From contig PCXC01000060.1 of NCBI GenBank assembly GCA_002796345.1, positions 1-43,482 of the forward strand: a stretch of 43,482 nucleotides of DNA, read 5' to 3'. Each line of letters starts with the position of its first letter. Positions within the stretch are counted from its first letter, which is position 1. Below the pieces are notes generated by a model. It was not told where the DNA came from and searched no databases. It saw nothing but the letters and a program-made list of their open reading frames with translations. This stretch comes from Deltaproteobacteria bacterium CG11_big_fil_rev_8_21_14_0_20_42_23. Its GTDB lineage: Bacteria > UBA10199 > 2-02-FULL-44-16. The position numbers were made by a program, and so were the translations under genes. Below are positions 35,901 through 43,482 of the stretch, in pieces.

Positions 35901-37272
35901 TCAAGGAACATCATCGCTCGCAAACGCACCACACATCAATGTTGCAAGCTTGCGTAGCAAAGGGTTTAACGATCAAGACATCGCAACTATCGAATCACAA
36001 CTTCCTGGCGTATTTGAACTTGGATTTGCGTTCAACCCTTACAGCCTTGGCAAAGAAGCCATGGGTCGTTTTGGTTTCACCGAAGAGCAATACAACAAAC
36101 CTGGTTTTAATTTATTAAAAGAACTTGGCTTCAGCGATGCTCACATCAAAGAGGCAAACGTTCATATTTGTGGTTGCATGACCATTGAAGGTGCACCGCA
36201 TCTCAAAGATGAGCATCTTTCTATCTTTGACTGCGCAAACAAATGCGGCGAAAAAGGAAAACGTTTTCTCTCTCCTATTTCTCACATCAAAATGATGGCA
36301 GCTGCGCAACCGTTTTTATCCGGAGCCATTTCCAAAACGGTAAACGTTCCACACGAAACAACAGCGGAAGAAATTGAGCAGCTCTATGTAGAAGGTTGGA
36401 GATCAGGATTGAAAGCTGTTGCTATTTATCGTGATGGCTCAAAACTTTCTCAAGTTTTAACTTCAAGCAGCTCTGCTGAAAATGAAGATGAAAAAGCTGA
36501 AGCAAAAAAATCACCTGCACAAACAGAAGCGCCGCTCGCAGCGCAAGCAGCAAAGCCTATTCGCCGTCGATTGCCTAAAAAACGAAGAGGGCTCACACAC
36601 GAAGCAAGAGTGGGCGGACACAAAGTTTATCTTCGCACTGGTGAATATGAAGATGGTGGGCTTGGCGAAATTTTCATCGACATGCACAAAGAAGGCGCTG
36701 CTTTCAGAAGCATGATGAACTGCTTTGCCATCGCTATTTCACTTGGTTTGCAGCACGGCGTTCCACTTCAAGAATATGTCGACTGCTTCACCTTCACGCG
36801 CTTCGAACCAAACGGAACGGTGGATCATCCCAATATTAAAATGTCGACTTCGGTCATCGATTTTGTATTTCGCGTTTTAGGCATGGAATATTTAGGCCGC
36901 ACAGACTTCGTGCAAGTAAAGCCTACAAAAGATGATGATGTAAATATTGCGGTTCAAATGGATGAACTCGAACGTAAAGTTGCTCACAACAAAGTTCAAA
37001 AACAAATTGAAGAAACTGAAAAAGCAGAAGCAACAGTCGTAGCAACAAAAACAGAGAGCGTCATTGGAAGCGTTGGAAACATCCAAGCCACAAGCACTAG
37101 CTCTGGAGTAGTGGTTTCACTTTCAAGCAGCAAAACAACATCGGCAGCAAATAAACACTTGCAAAACATGATGGGCGACGCGCCATTTTGTGACGGATGC
37201 GGACACACCACCGTTCGCAACGGCTCATGCTACAAATGCTTGAACTGTGGAAATTCGATGGGCTGTAGTTAA
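32902..37272 (+). CDS. nrdJ: Class II (B12-dependent) ribonucleoside-diphosphate reductase with intein
   Basis: The enzyme makes deoxyribonucleotides with adenosylcobalamin, so it needs neither oxygen nor a second subunit. Of 1456 codons, 357 are an intein, leaving a host protein of 1099 aa. Seen are [12 protein letters not shown] (144-154), [25 protein letters not shown], then NP interrupted by the intein and resuming [19 protein letters not shown]. Joined, these give the N-P-C-x-E catalytic motif with the thiyl-radical Cys755. Further on are [22 protein letters not shown], a long Lys/Ala linker near 1200, a TSCPD-like domain (about 1215-1325, [14 protein letters not shown]), and a C-terminal zinc ribbon (FCDGCGH...[14 protein letters not shown]). 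A GGGGGA site precedes the ATG. It is a single-gene transcript with its own terminator. Confidence 0.96.
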   Translation: MATKESALKKPRGKKKGEVRAVKKGISFSRFFTRPGINPLEELKYSKRSSLITNPDGSVVFKMDDAEVPETWSQLATDILVSKYFRKRGVPGKGYESSAKQVVTRIARSIRKAGEELENYFATKEDADIFEAELTHMLITQKGAFNSPVWFNCGLSQEYGIEGSGGNWFWDQQSNAMAQTADAYSHPQCSACFIQSVNDDLMSIFDLVKNEARLFKFGSGTGTNFSRIRSRHEKLSGGGTSSGLMSFLEVLDRGAGATKSGGTTRRAAKMVCLDIDHPEIFDFITWKAREEKKVAALIKAGYPSDFNGEAYKTVSGQNSNNSVRVSDEFMYAYLNDEEWSTRARTTGEKLETFKARELMHKMANAAWSCADPGIQYDSIINKWHTCKNTDRINASNPCVTGDTLVATTEGLKPIQDLVGKTTDLLTFDGRVVHVGKIFPTGFKDTYELRTKSGYTLKLTADHKVWTENRGDVAAKDLSSEDKLVLIPGHFGQAHLDQQMAEFIGLALGDGCKATDAQGSITITMANEESEILEEVVAYLNTVKENRKIAGVRYTETGARTSTSAEMVTSIVDKYATLNEGSHKKSLLTSAFELDKPSVAALLRGLFTSDGTVANYGEKSQYVALDSSSLELLQQVQKLLLNFGIKAKLYINRRAGKLESHLPDGNGGLKKYAVKEMHSLRISRSSRVLFEEFIGFHPKSKKAISLRQLNESVGTYLDTLTDSFASLEFLGTKKVYDLTEPITHHFAADGILIHNCSEYMFLDNSACNLASLNLMKFYDEASNSFNLEGYQHAAKVFITAQEILVDFSSYPTEDIAKNSHDYRPLGLGYANLGTLLMVQGLSYDSNAARNWASLFTSIMHGVAYKTSAEIAAQKGAFPGFAKNREPMLEVINMHRDAAYAIPSNDLPASFVSINKKIWDDCLTLGSKHGYRNSQVTVLAPTGTIGLLMDCDTTGIEPDFALVKFKKLAGGGYFKIINRSVPLALQKLGYAKHEIDDIINYIQGTSSLANAPHINVASLRSKGFNDQDIATIESQLPGVFELGFAFNPYSLGKEAMGRFGFTEEQYNKPGFNLLKELGFSDAHIKEANVHICGCMTIEGAPHLKDEHLSIFDCANKCGEKGKRFLSPISHIKMMAAAQPFLSGAISKTVNVPHETTAEEIEQLYVEGWRSGLKAVAIYRDGSKLSQVLTSSSSAENEDEKAEAKKSPAQTEAPLAAQAAKPIRRRLPKKRRGLTHEARVGGHKVYLRTGEYEDGGLGEIFIDMHKEGAAFRSMMNCFAIAISLGLQHGVPLQEYVDCFTFTRFEPNGTVDHPNIKMSTSVIDFVFRVLGMEYLGRTDFVQVKPTKDDDVNIAVQMDELERKVAHNKVQKQIEETEKAEATVVATKTESVIGSVGNIQATSTSSGVVVSLSSSKTTSAANKHLQNMMGDAPFCDGCGHTTVRNGSCYKCLNCGNSMGCS
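34093..35163 (+). other. Intein with LAGLIDADG homing endonuclease in NrdJ (357 aa)
   Basis: The inserted protein starts at Cys398 ([20 protein letters not shown]) and ends ILIHN (His753-Asn754) before the +1 Cys755: all residues of a standard splicing mechanism. The N-terminal block B region reads [13 protein letters not shown], with the T-x-x-H equivalent TADH, and the block F region reads [17 protein letters not shown]. Between them are two LAGLIDADG-type dodecapeptides, FIGLALGDG and [10 protein letters not shown], so the homing endonuclease appears complete. It should splice itself out after translation; the enzyme has no intact active site until then. Confidence 0.93.
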
Positions 37273-37295
37273 GAAGAAGGGCACATAAAAAAATA

Positions 37296-37330
37296 AAAAC
37301 CGGACAGTGGAAACACTGCCCGGTTTTTTT
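37296..37330 (+). terminator. Rho-independent terminator of nrdJ
   Basis: A 10-bp stem with one mismatch (CCGGACAGTG with CACTGCCCGG, loop GAAA) is flanked by A and followed by TTTTTTT. It lies 25 bases after the stop codon. Confidence 0.85.
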
Positions 37331-37344
37331 ATGTTTTGTTTTTT

Positions 37345-37480
37345 GTCATTGCGAGTTTTGCGAAGCAAGACGTGGCAATCTCCTCTGGCAATTGAATGAG
37401 GAGATTGCCACAGTCGCTATGACAGAGAATTGTAGATCCCCGCGTTCCTGCCAAAGGCAGGCAAGCGCGAGGATGACAGC
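37345..37480. repeat. REP-like palindromic mosaic
   Basis: GTCATTGCGA (37345) pairs with TCGCTATGAC, and inside it GTGGCAATCTCCTC (37372-37385) pairs perfectly with GAGGAGATTGCCAC (37398-37411). A second unit follows with CCCCGCG...CGCGAGGATGAC around GCCAAAGGC. Both are of the type dispersed through many bacterial chromosomes. It fills most of the gap between the nrdJ terminator and the convergent PAP2-like gene. Confidence 0.65.
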
Positions 37481-37510
37481 AAATTGTTTGAATTGCTGGA
37501 TTGTAAAAAC

Positions 37511-38158
37511 TCAAAAAAACTTTTTCCAATAACGCTCGGTGTTTGAAGTGAGAAAACAAATGAGGAGTGCGCTTAAGCAACCAACTACTGCATCAAGAAT
37601 GTAATGTTGCTTCACGAGCACTACCGACACCGCAACAATCAATGTCATCACGATGAACGGCAAACGCCACCTTGGCGCGCTTTTCCAGATAGCCCATGTT
37701 GCGGCAGTGGGATAAGCTACATGCAAAGAAGGAAAACAATTGGTAGGTTGATCGATTAAAAAATAAAGATGCGAAAGAAAATTCATCACTCCAGAACTAG
37801 CACTTAAATCTGGGCGCAACGTCATTCGCACTGGCATAAAATAGAAAAAGAGAAAATGAACGGTGGTCACAGCAAGAAAAGCAACCACTGCTCGTTGATA
37901 AGCATGCGCAGTTTTTATCAACACTTGCGTTAAGGCAAGGCTCACAAACACAAGGCAATACCCCAAAATAGCAGATGGAAAAAACGGAAGAGATTGCTCA
38001 AAAGCAAAACTCACATCAAAATAAGTTTCGCGATTCAAGTTATAAAAATTGAGCGTCATATAGCCAAAAAGAAAATAGCCAATCAAAAACAAAAACCAAT
38101 TGCGCTTTTCTTTCGCAGAAATAGCTATAGCTGAAGTTTCATTCATAAACGTGCTCAT
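37511..38158 (-). CDS. PAP2-like integral membrane protein
   Basis: This is a 215-aa protein with about six hydrophobic segments and the phosphatidic-acid-phosphatase-2 motifs: NCFPSLHVAYPTA (the catalytic PSLH) and KQHYILDAVVG (the HYxxD partner). The first PAP2 motif (KxxxxxxRP) seems to be represented by MTLRPDLSAS. It probably hydrolyses or transfers a lipid-linked phosphate in the inner membrane; bacterial PAP2 proteins of this shape include inositol-phosphoceramide-synthase-like enzymes, so a transferase is also possible. The start among ATG 38158, ATG 38146 and TTG 38182 is uncertain because none has a clear ribosome-binding site. It lies 39 bases after queD in the same direction. Confidence 0.8.
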   Translation of the reverse strand: MSTFMNETSAIAISAKEKRNWFLFLIGYFLFGYMTLNFYNLNRETYFDVSFAFEQSLPFFPSAILGYCLVFVSLALTQVLIKTAHAYQRAVVAFLAVTTVHFLFFYFMPVRMTLRPDLSASSGVMNFLSHLYFLIDQPTNCFPSLHVAYPTAATWAIWKSAPRWRLPFIVMTLIVAVSVVLVKQHYILDAVVGCLSALLICFLTSNTERYWKKFF

Positions 38159-38197
38159 AAAGGAGTGCGCAACTTGCGTCAAGACTTGTACTAAAAC

Positions 38198-38599
38198 CTA
38201 CTCAGCATAACTGGCAAGGGAACTTTCGGATTCCCAAATATCTAGTTGAACGATAGGAAGGCCAAAGTTTTTGGCTTGTTCGAAAAACCATTTGGCAATG
38301 TTTTCTGCGGTGGGATGGAAGGGAAGCAACTTGCATTTTTCGCCTTGAGCTTTCAGCACTGCAACCAGCGGATCTTTTTCGTTGAGCAGCATTACGTGAT
38401 CAACTTCTTCGTCAATCCACTTTCCAAAACTTTGTTTCAGCTCTGAAAAATGCATCACCATGCCGCGCTCATCAAGCTGATCACGTTTCAAGTGCAAAGC
38501 AGCCTTCGCCGTGTGACCGTGGAGGTGCTTGCATTTGCTGTGATCATCCATCAGGCGATGGCCATAACAAAAGTAGAATGTTTTGCTGATGCTGTACAT
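38198..38599 (-). CDS. queD: 6-carboxytetrahydropterin synthase (QueD)
   Basis: This enzyme makes 6-carboxy-5,6,7,8-tetrahydropterin in queuosine synthesis (6-pyruvoyl-tetrahydropterin synthase family). The 133-aa protein shows zinc ligands His14 (FCYGHRL), His27 and His29 in CKHLHGH, with Cys23 as the catalytic thiol in the QueD-type C-x3-H-G-H pattern. VDHVMLLNEKDP, then FHPTAENIAKWFFEQA and the final WESESSLASY (Glu for pterin binding) are also family stretches. The length is normal. No other que genes adjoin it. Confidence 0.92.
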   Translation of the reverse strand: MYSISKTFYFCYGHRLMDDHSKCKHLHGHTAKAALHLKRDQLDERGMVMHFSELKQSFGKWIDEEVDHVMLLNEKDPLVAVLKAQGEKCKLLPFHPTAENIAKWFFEQAKNFGLPIVQLDIWESESSLASYAE

Positions 38600-38643
38600 A
38601 TGCGGCAGGGCTTAACGCAGTTTTGGCAAAAGGCGCAAGCTTT

Positions 38644-39579
38644 TTATTCTTCCGCCCTTCGCACACCCACCAAAACAGCGAGAGCAAAAAAGAGGAGAAA
38701 AACAAGGCAAGATGAGCTTTTCTCGCTCGCTTGAACTAACGAACAGGCGCCGCCAGAAGCACCACCACCAGAAACTGACCCGCCTCCAGTTGGAGGTGTT
38801 TTCGTTGTGGAACAATCAGCCTCTCCCGCAGCACATTCTTCCGGTTGAGAATTTGGGCAACCATCGGGAATACCATCGGCCGGAACTCTTTCGCCTGTAT
38901 CAGCATCTAGAACAAACTCGCCATTATCCTTCAAAAAGAGTTCTGGATCATTTGGGCAAAGATCAAAACTTCCTACAAAGCCATCTGCGTCTGGATCTCG
39001 CGTTGAAGAAACATCAATAAAAGCTGTAGTGAAATTTTGTATCATCTTCTGAGTTGTGCCTCCGTTAAGAGTTACAACTTCTTTTAAACTTCGCATTTGC
39101 ATCCACTGCGCTTCTTGACCTTCTTCACTTTCAAACGTTCCCGCTGGCATAGTGACAGTACACATCACTTTCCCAAGTTCTAAATTTTTTGAAGTACACG
39201 TTGATGCAGAAGCAAAACTTCCAATGCGTGATTCTAATTTTTTTTCACGATAGAAATGCGCTTGAAGATCTGCTGCTTTCACCGCTCTGTCTAAATCTCC
39301 ACGAATACTTTTACCGTCAATCGTTTGAACCCTGTCTAACATTCTTAAAAAATTATATTCTTCTATTTCTGAAATACCATCTTTAGAATATACTTTCACC
39401 GGAGCAAGCTCGAAGGAAAGGGTGATGATGTCTGCATCCTCCGTCTGTTCTAAAGTCATCACATAGTCAGCTGGGTCTTGTGACAAAATATCTTGCGCAC
39501 AAGCAAATGAAGAAAGTGAAATGAGAACCAATAAAAACGATTTCCAAAACGAAGTATAGTGTAGTTTTCTTTTTTTCAT
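38644..39579 (-). CDS. Possible separate start of the second paralogue (311 aa)
   Basis: An ATG at 39579, inside the 830-aa frame, has GGGGGAAAA before it and begins a typical signal peptide (hydrophobic LLVLISLSSFACA, with either Cys27 as a lipid site or cleavage after ACA). Ribosomes could start here independently. It is listed separately because the larger frame has no stop before it. Confidence 0.45.
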   Translation of the reverse strand: MKKRKLHYTSFWKSFLLVLISLSSFACAQDILSQDPADYVMTLEQTEDADIITLSFELAPVKVYSKDGISEIEEYNFLRMLDRVQTIDGKSIRGDLDRAVKAADLQAHFYREKKLESRIGSFASASTCTSKNLELGKVMCTVTMPAGTFESEEGQEAQWMQMRSLKEVVTLNGGTTQKMIQNFTTAFIDVSSTRDPDADGFVGSFDLCPNDPELFLKDNGEFVLDADTGERVPADGIPDGCPNSQPEECAAGEADCSTTKTPPTGGGSVSGGGASGGACSLVQASEKSSSCLVFLLFFALAVLVGVRRAEE

Positions 39580-41136
39580 TTTTCCCCCAGACATTGCGAT
39601 GCGAACACCAAGTAAAAACAGTAAACCAATTACTGCAAGTGAACACATAAAGTCATCTTTTTCCGAAGCACTTGTAAGGCTGCAGCCACCTGCGCCTTTT
39701 GCAGGAATGTCATCAGTAACTACAGATTTTGCACCGGTATCACAATTTGTTTCGCCAAGCGAATCGGCATTTTCTAATCCAAATTCATAGTGAAGTCTTT
39801 GCTTCGTTGTATCCAAACATGAAACAGCTTTTGAAACTTCTTCATCATCACTTTCCAATGCACAACCATCTTCATCAACTGCAGTCCCTGTTTCAGTTTC
39901 TGGGCAGCTATCTTCATCGTCACTCACACCATCTGCATCGGTATCATTTGATTCATCATCAGAAATGAGATGTTGTGGCACTTCAAACTCAGTTGCTGTT
40001 GAAAGTGGTTTTTTCTCAGGAAAAATATCTTTTCCATTTTCAACGGCAAGCCTTTCTTCTTTGTTTAGTTCTGTTCTCGCATGCACGTTTATGAGTGAAG
40101 TCAAAAGAGAGCGCTCGGAAACAGATTCTTCATCATTATCTCGAATAAACCTCTGTTTTTTAGCAAAAACTTTTGCTTTGTTAAACTCTCCTGCTTGAAA
40201 CTTGTTCCACAGTTTGAAGTCACTTGTTTCGCCTTCACAGTCTAAACCTTTTTGATCTTCTGCAAGAGCACAGTGAAGATCACCAGACTTAACTCGAGTT
40301 TTTTTAGTACTCCTTTGAGATTTTTTCAGAAACGCAACTTTATACGGAAGCTTTGCAATGGCTTTTAACTCATCACCATTGGTCTCGATGTCTGTCTCGC
40401 CAATTTGTAAAAAATCAAAAGCATATTCAGAAAAGCTTATCGCACCGCCATCATTCAAACGGAAGGGAAGATAGGCCTTTAGCTTCGTTTTTCCTGCAGA
40501 TCGTGTAAGCTCAAAACGATACTGTTCAGAAAATTTACTGAAAATGTAATCTTCAAGGTGATCTAAAATCTGCTCGCGACTTCTTTCAGCGCGCACTTCA
40601 GATGCTTCTTGTGCCGATTTCAAATTGAGTTGAGGAGTGTGCACTTTTCTAGAAAAAAGTGAAATAAGAAACAAATCATCACGTTCAAACGATTCGTTAT
40701 ATCGTGTGGGCAAACGGAAAGCACAAATTACTTCTAAGATACTTGGATCACTTACACTACATACTATGTTGTAGAACGGATGTTCGGGTGGCGAAGAAGG
40801 ACAATCAAGAGAACCATGATCTGCTGTTCTTGCAACAGGAGTACAATCTATCGGAACTTGATTAATATAAAGAGGAGTACAATCATCTTGATTAGCTCCT
40901 TCGATGCACTTCTCCATATTTACGCGCAAAGGAGATCTCCCATTTAAAAAATTTGGGAGTGTGGAGTCATGCTCAGCAGCAATTCGCACACCCTCATCCA
41001 AATGGAACGAAATGGTAAAAGCGTGCTGATCTCCTATAAGTTGATGTACCACGGTATAAGCCTCTTTATCCTGGGGTAAGCAGGCTGAAAGCAGGCAAAC
41101 GGTACAAAGCAATAAAAATGAAAACCTCTTTCGCAT
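38644..41136 (-). CDS. In-frame fusion of two paralogous secreted proteins (830 aa)
   Basis: The first half (1-519) starts with a lipoprotein signal ending LLSAC (Cys19), has an extended beta-rich region, an acidic stretch with one thrombospondin type-3-like motif (DADGVSDDEDSCPE), and ends GGCSL (Cys485) followed by a hydrophobic helix and Arg. The second half starts at Met520 with a new signal peptide (MKKRKLHYTSFWKSFLLVLI), then a related beta region, another calcium motif (DPDADGFVGSFDLCPND), a Gly/Ser-rich linker and GGACSLVQASEK (Cys798) plus a hydrophobic helix and RRAEE. So two complete secreted paralogues are joined without a stop between them. The first may have lost its stop codon, or the two are made as one chain. 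The function is unknown; cell surface or periplasm is likely. Confidence 0.8.
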   Translation of the reverse strand: MRKRFSFLLLCTVCLLSACLPQDKEAYTVVHQLIGDQHAFTISFHLDEGVRIAAEHDSTLPNFLNGRSPLRVNMEKCIEGANQDDCTPLYINQVPIDCTPVARTADHGSLDCPSSPPEHPFYNIVCSVSDPSILEVICAFRLPTRYNESFERDDLFLISLFSRKVHTPQLNLKSAQEASEVRAERSREQILDHLEDYIFSKFSEQYRFELTRSAGKTKLKAYLPFRLNDGGAISFSEYAFDFLQIGETDIETNGDELKAIAKLPYKVAFLKKSQRSTKKTRVKSGDLHCALAEDQKGLDCEGETSDFKLWNKFQAGEFNKAKVFAKKQRFIRDNDEESVSERSLLTSLINVHARTELNKEERLAVENGKDIFPEKKPLSTATEFEVPQHLISDDESNDTDADGVSDDEDSCPETETGTAVDEDGCALESDDEEVSKAVSCLDTTKQRLHYEFGLENADSLGETNCDTGAKSVVTDDIPAKGAGGCSLTSASEKDDFMCSLAVIGLLFLLGVRIAMSGGKMKKRKLHYTSFWKSFLLVLISLSSFACAQDILSQDPADYVMTLEQTEDADIITLSFELAPVKVYSKDGISEIEEYNFLRMLDRVQTIDGKSIRGDLDRAVKAADLQAHFYREKKLESRIGSFASASTCTSKNLELGKVMCTVTMPAGTFESEEGQEAQWMQMRSLKEVVTLNGGTTQKMIQNFTTAFIDVSSTRDPDADGFVGSFDLCPNDPELFLKDNGEFVLDADTGERVPADGIPDGCPNSQPEECAAGEADCSTTKTPPTGGGSVSGGGASGGACSLVQASEKSSSCLVFLLFFALAVLVGVRRAEE

Positions 41137-41425
41137 AAGAAAATCCTTTCAAGGCTAAAAGAGCAAATTGAGTGCCAAGAAAAACACCTTTATTTTCAGT
41201 GATTTACTATATTATTTTTTCGAAAACTCCTGATTTGACAGATAAAGATGGGGTGTTAAGACTCCAAAATGAGCCAGGAAGATCGTCATTTTTTGATTGC
41301 GCCAAAAAAATAAAAAATCTACGCAACTTTTCAAAAACCCACCCGATAATGATGATGCAGGGGGAAAACTGCCCATTTTGCTGGAGATCTTGTTTTTTCG
41401 GCAAAAACACCCGTAAGGGGAGAAG

Positions 41426-42241
41426 ATGAACAGAAACACACTTTATACTTTAATGTTTTCGAGCTTTGTCACAGCGAGCATCTTTCTGCTTTCCACACCT
41501 GCGCAGGCCGCACCTGCCATTCCAAACATAAATGACGCCATAGCTTGCTACAGCAATCCCGCTAGAGATTGCGATGGAGATGGAATATCAAATGCGCGCG
41601 ATAATTGCCCAAGACAAGTAAACGCAGATCAAAAAGACACTGATGGCGATGGCGTTGGCGATGTCTGCGACAACTGCGATATGCATAATCCAAACCAAGC
41701 AGCTGACGATTGCAGCGACGATGATAATGACACCGTCAAAAACGCAATCGACAACTGCCCACTTACCCAAAACAGAAGACAGGCCGACCAAGATGCCGAT
41801 GGCCTTGGCGACTTGTGCGACAATTGCCAATACGTTCCAAACGGAAGCTGCGAGCTGAACGAACTTTTCTGCGATGTAGATGACGATGGCACCGTGACGG
41901 ATGAAGAACTTGCCCTTGGAGGCCAACTGGATGACGATAATGATGGCTTCGGAAACGCATGCATCTTAGACCTCGACGGCGATGGCGTAGCTGACAACAA
42001 AGACAATTGCCCCACTATCAGAAACCCAAATCAAGAAGACGAAAATAGAAACGGCCGCGGTGACGCTTGCGACACCGTGAGCCCAATCACTCCTATTGAC
42101 ACCGTTCCTCTTCCAGCACCCTTTGTGTTTGAAGACGAAGGATGCAGCCTTGTTTCAAATGCAGGCCAGTTTAATCCTTTAAGCCTTCTTCTCATGGCTT
42201 CCGGCATTGCGCTTTTGCTAGGGCGAAAGAAAAAAGTGTAG
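41426..42241 (+). CDS. Secreted thrombospondin type-3 repeat protein with GCSL/TM tail (271 aa)
   Basis: A Sec signal (MNRNTLYTLMFSSFVTASIF... cut after AQA) is followed by about five calcium-binding type-3 repeats of the form DxDGDGxxDxxDNCPxxxNxxQ, for example DCDGDGISNARDNCPRQVNA and LDLDGDGVADNKDNCPTIRN. Between repeats 3 and 4 is an insert with an EF-hand-like loop, CDVDDDGTVTDEELALGG. The C-terminus is EDEGCSLVSN (Cys240), a hydrophobic helix and GRKKKV, a tripartite anchor like MYXO-CTERM or Synerg-CTERM signals. It may be cut or lipidated at the Cys and fixed to the outer surface. A terminator follows 18 bases downstream. Confidence 0.85.
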   Translation: MNRNTLYTLMFSSFVTASIFLLSTPAQAAPAIPNINDAIACYSNPARDCDGDGISNARDNCPRQVNADQKDTDGDGVGDVCDNCDMHNPNQAADDCSDDDNDTVKNAIDNCPLTQNRRQADQDADGLGDLCDNCQYVPNGSCELNELFCDVDDDGTVTDEELALGGQLDDDNDGFGNACILDLDGDGVADNKDNCPTIRNPNQEDENRNGRGDACDTVSPITPIDTVPLPAPFVFEDEGCSLVSNAGQFNPLSLLLMASGIALLLGRKKKV

Positions 42242-42259
42242 GCTTCAAAGAATATTTTC

Positions 42260-42284
42260 AAAACCGCCGGAAGGCGGTTTTTTT
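42260..42284 (+). terminator. Rho-independent terminator after the first type-3 repeat gene
   Basis: AAAACCGCC and GGCGGTTTT form a 9-bp stem around GGAA, then TTTTTT. It lies 18 bases after the stop. Confidence 0.85.
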
Positions 42285-42433
42285 GCAAATCTTAAGCTAT
42301 TTCGGTCACTTAAGCTTTTTTCCTTTAGAACTTCGCCACTTCCTTAAAAAAAAATGAAATTTCCCTAGCACCCGCCGAAAGAAGCGCTATATAAGACTCT
42401 GCTGTCCGTCACCGAAGTAAAAGGAGTGCTGCC

Positions 42434-43381
42434 ATGCATTTACCTCGTCATCTTTTTCTTTCTCTCTTGCTTCTCAGCTCTGCACTCCTTTACACCTTGG
42501 AAGCTAAGGCTCAAGGCATAGGAGGGGTATGCAGCGTTGTAGATGTAAATCCCGAAAGCGGCATTGTACGCATCGATACCGATTGCGACCGCGTTGCAGA
42601 TGAATTTGATAATTGCCTCACCGTAAAAAACGGTGCCTGCCAGGAAAGCATGCACTACTGCGACATTGATGGCGATGAACTTTTATCAGAAGCAGAACTT
42701 CGCGCAGGAAATCAAGCCGACTCCAATCAAAATGGAGTTGGTGATGCATGCGAAGACAGTGACCGCGACGGCATTGTCGACAACAAAGACAATTGCATCG
42801 ACGTACCAAATCCTGACCAAGCTGATGGCAACAACAATGGCTTTGGCGATGCCTGCTCCGACAGCGACAACGATGGCAGAAGTGACCAGCGGGACAACTG
42901 CCCAAATGCACACAATCCGCTTCAAGAAGACATCGATGCTGATGGCTTTGGAAATGCCTGTGACAATTGTCCCTTCCAAGAAAATGCAGATCAAAGTGAC
43001 GATGATGGAAATGGCGTCGGAAATGCGTGTGAACTGGATGAAGACAGTGATGGCATTCAAGACATCACGGATAATTGCCCAAGATCTCCCAACAGTTCCC
43101 AACTGGATACCGACGGAGACAGGATTGGGAACGCGTGCGATAACTGCATCGCCATTGCAAATCCAGACCAAACAGATTCAAACGGCAACGGCATCGGCGA
43201 TGCGTGCCTCTTCACCAACCCCAGCAGCACACCAGCACAAAATGCCGGTTTCCTTTACAAACGAGGCACAGGAAGCTGCACCTTTAGGCTTGTTCCGGGC
43301 GGGAACATGCCAAATGGAACAGCTTTGCTGTTAATGCTCTTTTTCTCTTTCGGGATATTGAAATACGCACGAGGAAAATAA
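42434..43381 (+). CDS. Secreted thrombospondin type-3 repeat protein, second paralogue (315 aa)
   Basis: The signal peptide is [20 protein letters not shown] to about AKAQG. The middle repeats the same plan as the neighbour: type-3 calcium repeats such as [20 protein letters not shown], and the same EF-hand-like insert ([18 protein letters not shown]), so the two are clear paralogues. The tail, [11 protein letters not shown] followed by [18 protein letters not shown], is a shorter variant of the Cys/transmembrane/basic anchor with Cys-Thr-Phe in place of Cys-Ser-Leu. A strong AAAAGGAG precedes the ATG. A second open frame of similar length on the plus strand arises only because the repeats are regular. 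Confidence 0.85.
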   Translation: MHLPRHLFLSLLLLSSALLYTLEAKAQGIGGVCSVVDVNPESGIVRIDTDCDRVADEFDNCLTVKNGACQESMHYCDIDGDELLSEAELRAGNQADSNQNGVGDACEDSDRDGIVDNKDNCIDVPNPDQADGNNNGFGDACSDSDNDGRSDQRDNCPNAHNPLQEDIDADGFGNACDNCPFQENADQSDDDGNGVGNACELDEDSDGIQDITDNCPRSPNSSQLDTDGDRIGNACDNCIAIANPDQTDSNGNGIGDACLFTNPSSTPAQNAGFLYKRGTGSCTFRLVPGGNMPNGTALLLMLFFSFGILKYARGK

Positions 43382-43396
43382 TGCGAGCAAAATCTA

Positions 43397-43482
43397 GGGC
43401 GTGTTAACACTAATTGACAAAGAAGAGATAAAGTGAGATGTGGGAGGGATGGAACTTACAAAAGCTCAATATGAGCGTATTC
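43397..43482 (+). mobile_element. Left end of an insertion sequence (cut by window edge)
   Basis: From about 43397 the sequence GGGCGTGTTAACACTAATTG looks like the terminal inverted repeat of an IS5-type element. A gene starts 50 bases later. The other end is outside the window. Confidence 0.6.
43449..43482 (+). CDS. Transposase, N-terminal fragment (incomplete at window end)
   Basis: GGGAGGG is followed by an ATG and MELTKAQYERI, which is the characteristic opening of IS5-family transposases (M-x-L-T-x-x-Q-W/Y-x-x-I). Only 11 codons are in the window. Confidence 0.6.
   Translation, partial: MELTKAQYERI

Noticed and set aside
41172-41429. 85-aa ORF in the gap between the two surface-protein transcripts
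   Set aside because: Low-quality composition, no ribosome-binding site, overlaps the start of the next gene.
41550-43210. Periodic GATGGCGATGG-type repeats as a CRISPR or minisatellite
   Set aside because: They are coding: each encodes a calcium-binding type-3 repeat with codon-level variation.
42633-43334. 233-aa ORF overlapping the second type-3 repeat gene
   Set aside because: It is a shifted reading of the regular Asp-rich repeats, without signal peptide or ribosome-binding site.

Overview
The window looks like chromosomal DNA of a Gram-negative bacterium with moderate, AT-leaning base composition. Outer-membrane and periplasmic functions are common: several lipobox proteins, a beta-barrel protein ending in Phe, a TRAP transporter with a TatT-type lipoprotein, and Ca-binding thrombospondin type-3 repeat proteins with a Cys-containing C-terminal membrane anchor. 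CIRCE control of groESL, a class II (B12-dependent) ribonucleotide reductase and a fused homocysteine methyltransferase/MTHFR fit a deltaproteobacterium-like or related candidate lineage. That placement is inference; no rRNA or other marker is present.

Layout. 1-3.8 kb: a lipoprotein, a tiny Cys-rich secreted peptide and a SulP anion transporter. 3.85-5.8 kb: a methyltransferase/ATP-grasp fusion whose 5' end is frameshifted, followed by a large nested palindrome. 5.9-11 kb: a leftward run of fumC, a Spondin_N lipoprotein, homocysteine methyltransferase/MTHFR, an MBL-fold hydrolase and a DUF2203-like gene. 11.3-13.7 kb: an unrecognised 609-aa protein and greA. 13.7-17.7 kb: a leftward TatT-DctP-DctQ-DctM TRAP cassette. 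17.9-21.2 kb: trkH-trkA-HAMP/PAS, a potassium uptake operon with a sensor. 21.2-25.6 kb: a porin-like protein, a small ORF, and groES-groEL behind a promoter and CIRCE operator. 25.8-28.2 kb: a lipoprotein and a Rossmann/methyltransferase-like gene flanked by inverted hairpin repeats.

28.3-31.3 kb is an apparent accessory insertion at the 3' end of thiI. It holds an 18-codon peptide gene with a near-perfect Shine-Dalgarno, a hairpin, a TPR-like protein and an MFS exporter, and it is bracketed by two diverged copies of the thiI 3' end. This is the best candidate for an undescribed system (peptide, partner protein, exporter).

31.3-37.3 kb: thiI, then divergently a 1456-aa nrdJ carrying a 357-aa LAGLIDADG intein directly in front of its catalytic cysteine. 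Upstream of nrdJ lie a promoter overlapped by tandem NrdR boxes and three DnaA-box-like sites. 37.3-38.6 kb: REP-like palindromes, a PAP2-like membrane protein and queD. 38.6-43.4 kb: a surface-protein cluster with an 830-aa in-frame fusion of two paralogous secreted proteins and two TSP type-3 repeat proteins. Most of these end in a G-x-C-S-L/transmembrane/basic tail. The window ends at the left edge of an insertion sequence. No tRNA, rRNA or CRISPR array was seen.
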